64,000 nucleotides of DNA from JAVDCA01 sp963819385 (GCA_963819385.1 CAWFVV010000001.1:744001-808000), one strand, 5' to 3'; shown: positions 1-9,063, counted from the stretch's first letter. Notes: generated by a model not told the origin, from the sequence alone. A program made the numbers and translations.

Positions 1-3
1 ATC

Positions 4-747
4 TTGCCGGCCCGCGCCGAAAGCGACCTCAGCCGCGCCTATCGCATCCTTGCGTCGAAGCAATATGTCGACCTCACGCACAGCTTCTCGCCCGACACGC
101 CGGTTTGGTCCGGTTTCGGCCAGGCCAAGATGACGCCGGCGGCCGACCCGAAGACGCACGAACCCTACACGATCGCCAAGGATGGCTTTCGCACGACCTA
201 CTACGAGATGGTCGGGCAGTACGGCACGCACGTCGATCCGCCGGCGCATTTCGCCGACAACGGCATCACGATGGACGAGATCCCGTTGCGGGACATGATC
301 CTGCCGCTGATCGTGCTCGACGACACGCCGTTCCTCGCCAAGGATCCCAACCACGCCTTCTCGCTCGCCGACCTCAAGGCGTGGGAGAAGGTGCACGGCC
401 GCGTGCCGAAGGGCTCATTCGTCGCGCTGCGCACCGACATGTACAAGGATTGGGACACCAATCCGGAACGCTTCAAGCGCAGCCCGTTCCCGGCCTGGGC
501 GTTCGAGACGATCAAGTTCCTCTACGAGCAGCGCGGCGTGACCGCGACCGGCCACGAGGCGATGGACACCGACACGACCGACAAGATGGAGTCGGAGACC
601 TACATCCTCCAGCACGGCCACTACCAGATCGAGGTGATGGCGAACCTCGACCAGGTGCCGCCGCGCGGCGCGCTCATCGTGGTGACGTGGCCGAAGGTGA
701 AGAAGGGATTGGGCTTCCCGGCGCGGGCGTTCGCGATATTGCCGTAG
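4..747 (+). CDS. Cyclase family protein (kynurenine formamidase-like), probably 5'-truncated
   Basis: Metal-dependent hydrolase of the cyclase family, which includes bacterial kynurenine formamidase and other enzymes acting on amides or cyclic esters. The family signature HGTHxDxxxH is present as YGTHVDPPAH around residues 73-82, with H76, D78 and H82 as likely metal ligands; the more distal GHEAMDTD segment (about residue 184) also fits the fold. At about 247 residues it is near family length, but the reading frame is open to the window edge and the first usable codon is a TTG at base 4, so the real start may lie outside. Substrate unknown; the next gene, on the opposite strand, encodes a cupin. 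Confidence 0.8.
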   Translation: MPARAESDLSRAYRILASKQYVDLTHSFSPDTPVWSGFGQAKMTPAADPKTHEPYTIAKDGFRTTYYEMVGQYGTHVDPPAHFADNGITMDEIPLRDMILPLIVLDDTPFLAKDPNHAFSLADLKAWEKVHGRVPKGSFVALRTDMYKDWDTNPERFKRSPFPAWAFETIKFLYEQRGVTATGHEAMDTDTTDKMESETYILQHGHYQIEVMANLDQVPPRGALIVVTWPKVKKGLGFPARAFAILP

Positions 748-757
748 CGTGTAGACG

Positions 758-836
758 GTAGGGTGGGCAAAGGCGCGTAGCGCCGTGCCCACGCGTTTCC
801 GGGCGCGGTGGGCACGCTTCGCTTTGCCCACCCTAC
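758..836. repeat. Palindromic intergenic repeat, GTAGGGTGGGCAAAG family
   Basis: The arms GTAGGGTGGGCAAAG (758-772) and CTTTGCCCACCCTAC (822-836) are perfect inverted complements with a GC-rich centre. The element lies between two convergent genes, so its hairpin could end transcription from both sides. A second member with the same arms lies at 53286-53405. Confidence 0.8.
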
Positions 837-839
837 GGC

Positions 840-1304
840 TCACCCTTTGTGGATCGGATCGATCCACTTCACGGCTTCCGGCTTCTCGACCGCCTCGATC
901 TCGAGATTGACCACGACCGCCTCGTTGTCGCTGCGCACCAGCACGCATTCGAGCACCTCGTCGGTGCTCGCATTGATCTCCTGGTGCGGCACGTAGGGCG
1001 GAATGAAGATGAAGTCGCCCGCATTGGCCTCGGCGACGTATTCGAGATGCTCGCCCCAGCGCATGCGCGCCTTGCCGCGCACCACGTAGATCACGCTTTC
1101 GAGCGCGCCGTGGTGATGCGCGCCGGTCTTGGCGTTGGGCTTGATCGCGACCGTGCCGGCCCAGATCTTCTGCGCGCCGACGCGGGCGAAATTGATCGCT
1201 GCCTTGCGGTCCATGCCGGCCGTCTGCGGCGTGTTGCCGTCGAGGGAGTTGCCGGGGATCACCCGCACGCCGTCATGTTTCCATTTGTGGTCGTGGGCGC
1301 TCAT
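840..1304 (-). CDS. Cupin domain-containing protein
   Basis: Single-domain cupin of 154 residues. Motif 1 is seen as AHHHGALESVIYVVRG (metal-binding His cluster, Glu, terminal Gly) and motif 2 as the PPYVPHQE segment. Cupins of this size are small metal enzymes or binding proteins; the reaction cannot be read from sequence. The ATG at 1304 is chosen because an AAGGAG ribosome binding site lies just upstream; a longer in-frame start at 1364 would add a basic, unconserved-looking leader. Transcribed away from the broken methyltransferase gene that starts close by on the other strand. Confidence 0.78.
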   Translation of the reverse strand: MSAHDHKWKHDGVRVIPGNSLDGNTPQTAGMDRKAAINFARVGAQKIWAGTVAIKPNAKTGAHHHGALESVIYVVRGKARMRWGEHLEYVAEANAGDFIFIPPYVPHQEINASTDEVLECVLVRSDNEAVVVNLEIEAVEKPEAVKWIDPIHKG

Positions 1305-1369
1305 GCCGCGGCTCCTTGCTCGATGGGTGCTCCTGGAGTTCTGATATAGACGGTTTTGCGCCACGCATC

Positions 1370-2198
1370 ATGGGTGTCGTGGCCTGGAATGGGCGACGGA
1401 GTGGAAGTGTGAATGTCGGGAATGGCGGGCGGGGCGCAGCGAGGTCAGGTGCTGCCGCACGCGCGCGTGGCTTCTATGCGCTTGGTGTCTATCTACCGAT
1501 CTCGCGCGCGGCCGCGCAATTGCGCGACATGGTCCGCGCGCTGCGCGGCGTGCGCGAAGGCTACGCGACGCAGCTGCGGTCGGCAGCGTGGTCGGACCTG
1601 CTGGTGCGCAAGCCGATCGGGCTGGTCCAGACCGGCAAAGCCGACGGCAATGTGAATCTCGGAGAACTCGCTGTGCTGGCGCAGGCTGCGGCTGCAATCG
1701 AGCCGGACAGGTTGGTCGTCGAGATCGGCACGTTCGACGGCCGCACCGCCCTCAACCTCGCCGTCAATGCACCGCAAGCGCGGGTGATAACGCTCGACCT
1801 GCCGCCCGAGGACAGGGCGGCGTTCGCGCTGGCGCCGGGCGAGCGGCAATATGTCGATAAGCCGGCGCCGGGCGCCCGCTTTCGCGAAGCTGCGCCGCCG
1901 TGGTCGGCGGCGGCGCAACGCATCACGCAGGTGCTCGGCAATTCAGCGACGTTCGACTGGTCGCCGTATCGCGGGCAGGCGGGACTTCGTCTTCGTCGAC
2001 GGCTCGCACGCCTATGATTATGTGCGCAAGGATTCCGAGACCGCGTTCGGCCTGGTCGGGCAGGGCGGCATGGTGCTGTGGCACGACTACGGCCGCTGGG
2101 AAGGCGTCACGCGCGCGCTCGACGAGCTCGAGGCGGAGCGGCGGCTCGGCCTGCGTCATGTGCGCGGGACTAGCCTCGTGTTCTGGCGGGGGCACTAG
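1370..2198 (+). pseudogene. Class I SAM-dependent methyltransferase, frameshifted
   Basis: Two overlapping frames together encode one methyltransferase. The first part carries motif I (LVVEIGTFDGRTALNLA); the second, one frame over, carries the strand-4 block DFVFVDGSHAYDYV and the tail GGMVLWHDYG. The frame changes near 1975-1982, where GGCGGGACTTC is read; removing one G from the GGG run would restore QADFVFVDGSH. The family is the Methyltransf_24/O-methyltransferase type. The start is uncertain (ATG 1370 or GTG 1409). A single base in a short G run means a sequencing error is as likely as real inactivation. Confidence 0.7.
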
Positions 2199-2208
2199 GA
2201 AATCGGCA

Positions 2209-3177
2209 ATGCGAAGAATTCTGACGCTCATATTCGTTTTGCTCGCCGCGGCGGCCGCGCACGGGCAGGAGGCTTTTCCCGCTCGCCCGATCACCCTCGT
2301 GGTGCCGTTTCCGCCGGGCGGTGTCACGGACACGCTCGCGCGCCTCTTGGCCGAGCGGATGAAGACGATCCTCGGACAAACCGTCGTGGTCGAGAACGTG
2401 GGCGGGGCCGGCGGCAGCATCGGCGTCGGCCGCGTCGCACGGGCCACGCCGGACGGCTACACGATCGCGATCGGCAGCTCCGAGACGCACGTGCTCAACG
2501 CCGTCTCGCTGGCGCTGCCGTACGACGTGGTGACGGACTTCACGCCGATCGTACAGTTGCCGGCCTATCCGTTCCTCATCGTCAGCCCGAATTCGGTGCC
2601 GGCCGCGACGCTCAAGGAGCTGGTGGCGTGGATCAAGGCCAACCCCGCCAAGGTCACGCAGGGGACGGTCGGCTACGGCAACATCCAGCATCTCTGCGGC
2701 ATCCTCATGCAGCAGGCGCTCGGCGTGACGTGGCAGCTTGTGCCTTATCGCGGCGGCACGCCCGCGATGCAAGATCTGCTGTCGGGTCAGTTCAATCTCA
2801 TGTGCACGGCGTCGGGCAGCTTCCTGCCGCTGGTGCGCTCCGGCCAGATCAGGGCCTATGCGATCACCACCGCGACGCGCGCCGCATCGGCGCCCGAGAT
2901 CCCGACGGTCGACGAGGCCGGGCTGCCGGGGCTTCACCTCGCGGTGTGGAACGCATTGTGGGCGCCGAAGGGCACGCCGCGACCCGTGGTCGACAAGCTC
3001 AACGCGGCGGCCGTGCAGGCGATGTCCGATCCGGCGTTCAAGCAGCGCATGATCCAGCTCGCGCTCGAGATGCCGCCGTCCGACGAACTGACGCCCGAGG
3101 CGCTCGCTGCCTTGCAAAAGGCCGCCATCGATAAATGGTGGCCGCTGCTCAAGGCCGCGGGCATCAAGCATCAGTGA
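2209..3177 (+). CDS. Tripartite tricarboxylate transporter substrate-binding protein (Bug/TctC family)
   Basis: Periplasmic solute receptor of the Bug family, 322 residues. It has a classic signal peptide (MRRILTLIFVLLAAAAAHGQ) followed by the family hallmark PITLVVPFPPGGVTDTLAR. Bug proteins bind carboxylates, amides or nicotinate-like compounds and feed TctAB permeases, or act as sensors. The ATG at 2209 is required by the signal peptide. It is followed after 16 bases by a deacetylase-fold gene, so the two are probably co-transcribed. No tctA or tctB is adjacent; the only tctBA pair in this window lies 18 kb away. Confidence 0.9.
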   Translation: MRRILTLIFVLLAAAAAHGQEAFPARPITLVVPFPPGGVTDTLARLLAERMKTILGQTVVVENVGGAGGSIGVGRVARATPDGYTIAIGSSETHVLNAVSLALPYDVVTDFTPIVQLPAYPFLIVSPNSVPAATLKELVAWIKANPAKVTQGTVGYGNIQHLCGILMQQALGVTWQLVPYRGGTPAMQDLLSGQFNLMCTASGSFLPLVRSGQIRAYAITTATRAASAPEIPTVDEAGLPGLHLAVWNALWAPKGTPRPVVDKLNAAAVQAMSDPAFKQRMIQLALEMPPSDELTPEALAALQKAAIDKWWPLLKAAGIKHQ

Positions 3178-3193
3178 GAGCGTGAGAGCCACC

Positions 3194-4096
3194 ATGCGCT
3201 ACGACTATGTGCCGATGCCGGACCGCAAGCCGCTCAAATGGCCGAACGGCAAGCGGCTCGCGCTGATGATCACGCTCAATCTCGAATACTGGGAGCTCAC
3301 CCAGGATCGCGACGGGCCGTATGTCGCGGGCGGACCATCGATCAACGATCGGCTGCTGCCGGCGCGCGTGCCCGATTTCAACAATCATTCCTGGCGCGAA
3401 TACGGCCATCGGGTGGGCGTGTGGCGGCTCTACGATGAGTTCGACGCGGCGGGCGTGCCGGCGAGCTGCGCCGTCAACGGCATCTTGTGCGAGCGGCATC
3501 CGAAGATCGTCACCGCGGCGGGCGAGCGCGGTTGGGAATTGATCGGGCACAACTACCTCCAGGCCGATTTTCTCGTCGACTACCGCGACGATCCCGCCAA
3601 GGAGCGCGCCGTGATCGCCCGCACGCTCGACGCGATCGAGAAAGCCACCGGCCGGCGGCCGAAGGGCTGGTTGTCGTCGGGACTGCGCTGCACGGTGAAC
3701 ACCTCCGACATCCTCAAGGACCTCGGGCTCACCTATCACTGCGACTACATGAACGACGAGCAGCCGTATCTCATCGCGACGCGGAACGGGCCGCTGGTGT
3801 CGATCCCCTACACGCAGGAGGTCAACGACATCGGCATGTTCCTGCGGCGCAATTTCACCGCCGCCACCGCGTTCGAGACCATGCGGGACGAGTTCGACGA
3901 GCTCTATCGGGCCGGCGAGACGAGCGCGCGCATCATGAGCATCGGCCTGCATCCGCACATCATCGGCCGGGCGTTCCGGGTGCGCGCGCTACGCGACTTT
4001 CTGGCCTACGCGAAGGGATTCGACGGGGTGTGGTGGGCGACCCGCGAGGAGATCGCGGCGTGGTATTTGCAGAATCATGCCAGCCATATTGGGTGA
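3194..4096 (+). CDS. Polysaccharide deacetylase family protein (PuuE-like)
   Basis: NodB-fold hydrolase of 300 residues. The first metal motif, normally TFDD, appears as ITLNLEYWE (about residue 27), as in the cytosolic PuuE/allantoinase-like branch rather than the secreted chitin deacetylases; ELIGHNYLQADF supplies the second His motif, and LHPHIIG near the C-terminus supplies the conserved catalytic-site His. There is no signal peptide, so it should act in the cytoplasm on a small amide. ATG 3194 is preferred to 3182 because the family begins close to this MRYDYVP segment. It follows the Bug receptor gene closely, suggesting uptake coupled to hydrolysis. Confidence 0.82.
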   Translation: MRYDYVPMPDRKPLKWPNGKRLALMITLNLEYWELTQDRDGPYVAGGPSINDRLLPARVPDFNNHSWREYGHRVGVWRLYDEFDAAGVPASCAVNGILCERHPKIVTAAGERGWELIGHNYLQADFLVDYRDDPAKERAVIARTLDAIEKATGRRPKGWLSSGLRCTVNTSDILKDLGLTYHCDYMNDEQPYLIATRNGPLVSIPYTQEVNDIGMFLRRNFTAATAFETMRDEFDELYRAGETSARIMSIGLHPHIIGRAFRVRALRDFLAYAKGFDGVWWATREEIAAWYLQNHASHIG

Positions 4097-4106
4097 CGAT
4101 TTACAC

Positions 4107-4200
4107 GTCATTGCGAGGAGGCCGCAGGCCGACGAAGCAATCTCGATCCGCGGGCGCATGAGCAAGTGAAACGGGATTGCTTCGCTTCGCTCGCAATGAC
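4107..4200. repeat. Palindromic repeat doublet, TCATTGCGAG...GAAGCAATC family (left of GIY-YIG gene)
   Basis: Two inverted copies (4107-4143 forward, 4175-4200 reverse) of a TCATTGCGAG...CGAAGCAATC repeat flank a 31-base spacer containing GCATGAGCAAGTGAAAC. A third, single forward copy follows at 4208-4234 directly before the nuclease gene. The whole doublet recurs in reverse orientation at 4532-4660, so the two act like imperfect terminal inverted repeats around the gene. Confidence 0.85.
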
Positions 4201-4240
4201 GGCGGTTGTCATTGCGAGCGAAGCGAAGCAATCTAGGGGC

Positions 4241-4528
4241 ATGGAAAAACAGTACTTTGTTTATATCCTGACAAATAAGCGCCACACCGTGCTTTACACC
4301 GGTGTCACCAATGACTTGCCAAAGCGGATTTACCAACATCGCAACAAGCTGATTGCTGGGTTTACCAGCCGCTACAACGTCGACAAGCTTGTTTTCTATG
4401 AGGTGGCCGACAATCCGTATGCGGCGATTTCGCGCGAGAAGCAGATCAAGGGCGGCTCTCGACAGAAGAAAATAGACCTTATCAACGCTATGAACCCGCG
4501 GTGGGTCGATCTTTACGAGACGCTGTGA
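4241..4528 (+). CDS. Small GIY-YIG nuclease family protein
   Basis: A 95-residue single-domain GIY-YIG protein. The motif halves are FVYIL (about residues 6-10) and YTGVTND (about 19-25), followed by the conserved Arg in PKRIYQHR, a REKQIKGG segment and a C-terminal NPRWVDLYETL, typical of the stand-alone YhbQ/UPF0213-like subgroup. The start is ATG 4241; earlier in-frame codons only translate the repeat. There is no separate DNA-binding domain. Base composition is clearly lower in GC than the neighbours, which fits transfer. It is bracketed on both sides by palindromic repeat doublets. Confidence 0.88.
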   Translation: MEKQYFVYILTNKRHTVLYTGVTNDLPKRIYQHRNKLIAGFTSRYNVDKLVFYEVADNPYAAISREKQIKGGSRQKKIDLINAMNPRWVDLYETL

Positions 4529-4531
4529 CCA

Positions 4532-4660
4532 TCATTGCGAGCCCCCGGGTCTCGCCTTCGGCGAGCCCAAGGATAAACTCCGCGAAGCAATCCCGCTTCA
4601 CTTGCTCATACGTTTGCGGATTGGGATTGCTTCGTCGGCCTTCGGCCTCCTCGCAATGAC
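4532..4660. repeat. Palindromic repeat doublet (right of GIY-YIG gene)
   Basis: Forward half at about 4532-4592 (carrying an internal GC-rich insertion) and reverse half at 4625-4660, separated by CCGCTTCACTTGCTCATACG. The reverse complement of that spacer resembles the spacer of the left doublet at 4107-4200, so the right element is an inverted relative of the left one. It also separates trpE from the genes upstream of it in the window. Confidence 0.85.
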
Positions 4661-4672
4661 GGCGGAACGTAT

Positions 4673-6190
4673 TCACTGCCCCCGCTTCCCCGCATTCGCG
4701 AAGCGCCGTGCTTCCTCGGCGGCGCGGAAGAGGGCCTTGGCCTTGTTGATGCATTCCTGCTGCTCGGAGTCCGGATTGGAATCCGCGACCACGCCGGCGC
4801 CGGCCTGCACGTACATGCGGCCGTCCTTGACGAGGGCGGTGCGCAGCACGATGCACGAATCCATGTCGCCGGCCGCCGAGAAATAGCCGACGCAGCCGGC
4901 GTAGAGGCCGCGCTTCTCCTTCTCCAGCTCGTCGATGATCTGCATGGCGCGCACCTTCGGCGCGCCCGAGACGGTGCCGGCCGGAAAGCCCGCCGCGAGC
5001 GCGTCGAGCGCGTCACGCTTGGGATCGAGCTTGCCCTCGACGTTGGAGACGATGTGCATCACGTGGCTGTAGCGCTCGACGAAGAACTGGTCGGTCACCG
5101 TCACGGTGCCGATCTCGGCGACGCGGCCGACATCGTTGCGGCCGAGATCGAGCAGCATCAGATGCTCGGCGCATTCCTTGGGATCGGCGAGCAGATCCTC
5201 CTCGAACTGCTTGTCCTCGTGCGGGGTCGCGCCGCGCGGGCGGGTGCCGGCGATCGGGCGGATCGTCACCACGTCGCCGCGCGCGCGCACGAGGATCTCC
5301 GGGCTCGATCCGACCACGGCGAAATCGCCGTAGTCGAGGTAGAACAGGAACGGCGCCGGATTGATGCGGCGGATCGCGCGATAGAGCGCGAAGGCGGGCA
5401 GCGCGAACGGCGCCTCGAAGCGCTGCGACAACACCACCTGGAAGATGTCGCCGGCCGCGATATAGTCCTTGGCCGTGAGGACCATCGCGGTGAACTCGGC
5501 GGGCGTCGTGTTCGATTGCGGCTCGATCACGATCGGACCATCGGCGCCGTCCGCCTGCTCCTTGTCGAGGACGCGGTCGAGATCGTCGACCACGGCGGCG
5601 AGCCGCTCGGTCGCGCGCGCGAGCGCCGTCTTAGCGGAAACCGACTTCTCCGGCCGCACCGGCGTCGCCACCATGAGGGTGTCGAGCACGGCGTCGAAGA
5701 TGATCACGACGGTCGGCCGTACCAGGATCGCGTCCGGGATGCCGATCGGATCGGGGTTGGGGGCGGGAAGCTCCTCGATCAGCCGCACCGTGTCGTAGCC
5801 GAGATAGCCGAAAACGCCGGCCGCCATCGGCGGCAGGCCCTCGGGCAGGTCAATGCGGCTCTCGGCGATGAATTGGCGCAACGCCGCGAGCGGCGGCTCG
5901 CCGCATGGCACGAACGCATCCGGCTTGACGCGTGCCGATCGGTTGATCTCGGCCGTGGTGCCGTTCGCGCGCCACACCGTGTCGGGATCGAGCCCGATCA
6001 CCGAATAGCGCCCGCGCGTCGCGCCGCCTTCGACCGATTCGAGCAGGAAGCTCAGCGGGCGGCGGCCCGCCACCTTGAGAAAGGCCGAGACCGGCGTCTC
6101 GAGGTCGGCGACGAGCGTCGTCCACACGACCTGCGGCCGCCCAGCCGCATAGGTCTGCGCGAAGCTCGCGGCCGCCGGCTCGATCTGCAT
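4673..6190 (-). CDS. trpE: Anthranilate synthase component I
   Basis: Converts chorismate and ammonia to anthranilate, the first step of tryptophan synthesis. 505 residues. The N-terminal LLES motif of the tryptophan feedback site is present (SFLLESVEGG), and the chorismate-binding domain is complete with IRPIAGTRPRG, the GRNDVGRV block and GTVSGAPKVRAMQIIDELE. Start ATG 6190 lies 8 bases after the ppiD stop, so trpE is translated from the ppiD transcript. trpG, trpD and trpC, which often follow in this order, are not present downstream; the GIY-YIG/repeat element and unrelated genes lie there instead. Confidence 0.96.
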   Translation of the reverse strand: MQIEPAAASFAQTYAAGRPQVVWTTLVADLETPVSAFLKVAGRRPLSFLLESVEGGATRGRYSVIGLDPDTVWRANGTTAEINRSARVKPDAFVPCGEPPLAALRQFIAESRIDLPEGLPPMAAGVFGYLGYDTVRLIEELPAPNPDPIGIPDAILVRPTVVIIFDAVLDTLMVATPVRPEKSVSAKTALARATERLAAVVDDLDRVLDKEQADGADGPIVIEPQSNTTPAEFTAMVLTAKDYIAAGDIFQVVLSQRFEAPFALPAFALYRAIRRINPAPFLFYLDYGDFAVVGSSPEILVRARGDVVTIRPIAGTRPRGATPHEDKQFEEDLLADPKECAEHLMLLDLGRNDVGRVAEIGTVTVTDQFFVERYSHVMHIVSNVEGKLDPKRDALDALAAGFPAGTVSGAPKVRAMQIIDELEKEKRGLYAGCVGYFSAAGDMDSCIVLRTALVKDGRMYVQAGAGVVADSNPDSEQQECINKAKALFRAAEEARRFANAGKRGQ

Positions 6191-6198
6191 CGATGGAC

Positions 6199-8106
6199 CT
6201 ACTGCGGGGCGTTGCTGCCGAGCGCCTGCGTGAGCTGGCTCTGGTCGACCGAGACCTTGAGGTCGTTTTCGATCTGGCCGATGAACTGCGAGAAGACGTC
6301 GTTGGTGAGCGAGTCGCGCACCGCGTCGGCGAGCTGCTTCGTCTCGGGCGCGCCCGGGCTGAAATTGGGCACCGTGATGTTGTTGACCACCATGATGATG
6401 CGCTCGGTCGGCTGCTTGCCGTCGGCAACCGCGGCTTCGCCCTTGGCGGTCTGGAACAGCACCGCGACCGCATTGGGCGGCAGGCCCTGCCCGTCCTCGC
6501 GCCGCTTGAGCCATGTGGTCTTCTCGACCGGGACCTTCTCGGCGGCCGCGAGGTCGGCGAGCTTGGCGCCGCCCTTGAGCTTCTCGAGCAGCTCCTTGAC
6601 CTTGGCGTTGAGGTGCTCGATCACCTGCTCGTCATGCCAGCGCGCCGTCACCTGGTCCTTGACGTCGTCGAGCGTGCGGTCGCGCGACGGCGTCACGGCG
6701 TCGAGATTGTACCAGATGACGCCGCCGTCCTGCGTCTGGAGGGCGTCGTTCTCGACATTGACGTCGGCCGAAAAGATCGAGCCGATCAGGTCCGCGCTCT
6801 TCGGCAGCGTGACCGGCTTGCCGTCGGGGCTGCGGCCGGAGCGGTCGACGGCGTCGATCGTCTGGTAGGGCAGCTTCAGGCTCTTGGCGATCTGGTCGAG
6901 CGGCGTGCCGCTGCCGACCTGCTCGTCGACCTTGTCGCGCAGCTTGTTGATCTCGGCGCGGGCGCGCTCGAGCGCGAGGTTCTTCTTGATCTCGGCCTCG
7001 ACGTCGCTGAACTGCTTCATATTGCCGGGCTCGATCTTGGTGACGCGCACGATGGTCGAGTTGTACAGCCCGTCGATCGAGCCGCTCACCTGGCCGGCCG
7101 CTAGCGAGAACGCGGCATTGGCGACCTTCTCGTCGGGGATCTGCAGCTTGGCGAGCAGCCCGAGGTCCTTGAACTTGTCCGCGATCTGCGGATCCTTGAT
7201 CAGGTCGTCGAACGAGGTGCCGGCCGCCAGGCGCTCGGCCGCCTTGTGCGCCTCGTCCTTGTTGAAGAACAGTATCTGCTGGACGTCGCGCTTTTCCGGC
7301 GTGCCGAACAGGTTCGGGTTCCTGTCGTAGACGGCCTTCACGTCGGCGTCCGCGATCTCGATCGAGGGCGCGATGGTGTCGGGCGTGAGCGCAAGGATCG
7401 TCGCCTTACGGTATTCGGGCGCGCGAAACAGCACCTTGCGCTCATCGAAATACTTGGCGAGCACGTCCGGGGCGGGCGGCGGGATGTCGCCGGCTTGCGC
7501 CGGGGTGAGCACGACGAAGTCGGCGTCGCGCTGCTCGTTCTGATAGCGATTGAACGCCTCGACCTCGGCGGTCGGCGCCGCGAGGCCCGCCGCGAGCGTC
7601 AGCGTGAGCTGGCGGCGGATGGTGTCGCGCCGCTGCTCCGCGATGTAGCCCTGCTCGCTCAGCCCGTTGTCGCGGATGATCTGCTGAAAGCGCGCCGCGT
7701 CGAACTGGCCGCCCGGGATGCGGAACATGGGATCGTCGGTGACGTGCTGGATCACGTCGGCCTGGGGAATGCCGAGACGCATGCCTTTCGCATATTGGTC
7801 GAGGGCGGCGTTCTGGATCCATTCGGAGAGCACCTGGCGATCGATGCCGAAGACGCGCGCCTGCTCGGACGTGATCGGCCGCCGCACCTGGCGCGACAGC
7901 GCCTGAAGGCGGTTGTTGAAAAGCTGGCGGAACTCGTCGGCGGACATCTTGGCGTCGCCGACGGTCACGAGCGCGCCGCGCGTATAGCCGCGGAAGATGT
8001 CGCCGATGCCCCAGACGCCGAAGCTGATGACCAGGAAGCCGACGACCACGGCCATGATAGTCTTGCCGAGCCAACCCGAGGAAGCACTGCGGATACCGCG
8101 AAGCAT
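6199..8106 (-). CDS. ppiD: Peptidylprolyl isomerase PpiD/SurA-like, membrane-anchored
   Basis: Periplasmic folding factor of 635 residues. A short cytoplasmic N-terminus precedes one membrane helix (about residues 14-34, ending VWGIGDIF), then a SurA-like chaperone region and a parvulin-type domain around residues 235-370 (RDVQQILFFNKDEAHKAAE), followed by a long C-terminal chaperone segment. PpiD docks near the SecYEG exit and helps release exported proteins. The parvulin domain is divergent, so isomerase activity may be weak. Head of a two-gene operon with trpE and divergent from tpiA, an order common in Hyphomicrobiales. Confidence 0.93.
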   Translation of the reverse strand: MLRGIRSASSGWLGKTIMAVVVGFLVISFGVWGIGDIFRGYTRGALVTVGDAKMSADEFRQLFNNRLQALSRQVRRPITSEQARVFGIDRQVLSEWIQNAALDQYAKGMRLGIPQADVIQHVTDDPMFRIPGGQFDAARFQQIIRDNGLSEQGYIAEQRRDTIRRQLTLTLAAGLAAPTAEVEAFNRYQNEQRDADFVVLTPAQAGDIPPPAPDVLAKYFDERKVLFRAPEYRKATILALTPDTIAPSIEIADADVKAVYDRNPNLFGTPEKRDVQQILFFNKDEAHKAAERLAAGTSFDDLIKDPQIADKFKDLGLLAKLQIPDEKVANAAFSLAAGQVSGSIDGLYNSTIVRVTKIEPGNMKQFSDVEAEIKKNLALERARAEINKLRDKVDEQVGSGTPLDQIAKSLKLPYQTIDAVDRSGRSPDGKPVTLPKSADLIGSIFSADVNVENDALQTQDGGVIWYNLDAVTPSRDRTLDDVKDQVTARWHDEQVIEHLNAKVKELLEKLKGGAKLADLAAAEKVPVEKTTWLKRREDGQGLPPNAVAVLFQTAKGEAAVADGKQPTERIIMVVNNITVPNFSPGAPETKQLADAVRDSLTNDVFSQFIGQIENDLKVSVDQSQLTQALGSNAPQ

Positions 8107-8307
8107 GGAGCTGATCGTTCTGCTGTGGGGTTGATCTGTCCGCGCACCACGGCACGGTAGCGCGCCAAGGCGCAGCGAATTGTGGCCATCATAGGGATCG
8201 CGGCGCGCCGCCGCAACATGTTGAATTGACGGCGGGAAATCTGCCGCGGCCCCCTTCCGCGCGGGCAGGCGGTCTGGTAACGCGAGCGGGGCGTTCGGGG
8301 ATGCGAG

Positions 8308-9063
8308 ATGGCTGTGGCGCGCCGTCCTTTGGTTGCGGGCAATTGGAAGATGAACGGCACGGCGGCGTCAGTCGCCGAGCTCGACCGGATCATCGCGGGG
8401 GCGCCCCCCGTCGCCGCCAAGGCCGACCTGCTGGTGTGCCCGCCCGCGACGCTGGTTGCGGCCTTCGCGGCACGCGCCGCCGGCGCCCCGGTCGCGATCG
8501 GCGGCCAGGATTGCCACGCCGAGCCGGCGGGTGCGTTCACGGGCGACATTTCGGCCGAGATGCTCAAGGATGCGGGCGCCAGCGCCGTCATCGTCGGCCA
8601 TTCGGAGCGGCGCACCTACCACAAGGAAAGCGACGCCGAGGTGCGGGCGAAAGCGCTGGCAGCTTGGCGCGCGGGTCTGACCGCGATCGTCTGCGTGGGC
8701 GAGAGCCGCGATGAGCGCGTGGCCGGCAAGACCCTCGATATCATCGGCGGACAGCTCGCCGGCTCGCTGCCCGACGGCGCGACCGCCGCGCGCCTCGTGG
8801 TCGCGTATGAGCCGGTCTGGGCGATCGGCAGCGGGCTCACGCCGACGCCGGCGGACGTCGCCGAGGTGCATGGCTTCATCCGGGTGCAGCTCACGCGGCG
8901 CTTCGGCGCGGCCGGGGAGGGAACCCGCATTCTCTATGGCGGCTCGGTCAAGCCCGCGAACGCCAAGGAGCTGATGGCGGTCGCGGATGTGGACGGCGCG
9001 CTCGTCGGGGGCGCGAGCCTCAAGGCCGACGAGTTTCTGGCGATCGCCAGCGCTTACCGATAG
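8308..9063 (+). CDS. tpiA: Triosephosphate isomerase
   Basis: Interconverts dihydroxyacetone phosphate and glyceraldehyde 3-phosphate in central carbon metabolism. 251 residues, normal length. The active-site elements are all present: AGNWKMNG with the catalytic Lys near residue 14, GHSERR with the catalytic His, YEPVWAIGSG with the catalytic Glu and the mobile loop, and YGGSVKP plus GALVGGASL for phosphate binding. Divergently transcribed from ppiD across a 200-base region. In relatives it is usually close to secG; here about 11.8 kb of accessory genes lie between them. Confidence 0.98.
   Translation: MAVARRPLVAGNWKMNGTAASVAELDRIIAGAPPVAAKADLLVCPPATLVAAFAARAAGAPVAIGGQDCHAEPAGAFTGDISAEMLKDAGASAVIVGHSERRTYHKESDAEVRAKALAAWRAGLTAIVCVGESRDERVAGKTLDIIGGQLAGSLPDGATAARLVVAYEPVWAIGSGLTPTPADVAEVHGFIRVQLTRRFGAAGEGTRILYGGSVKPANAKELMAVADVDGALVGGASLKADEFLAIASAYR

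Noticed and set aside
4166..4240. N-terminal extension of the GIY-YIG protein (MKRDCFASLAMT...)
   Set aside because: It only translates the palindromic repeat; the family-like start is the ATG at 4241.
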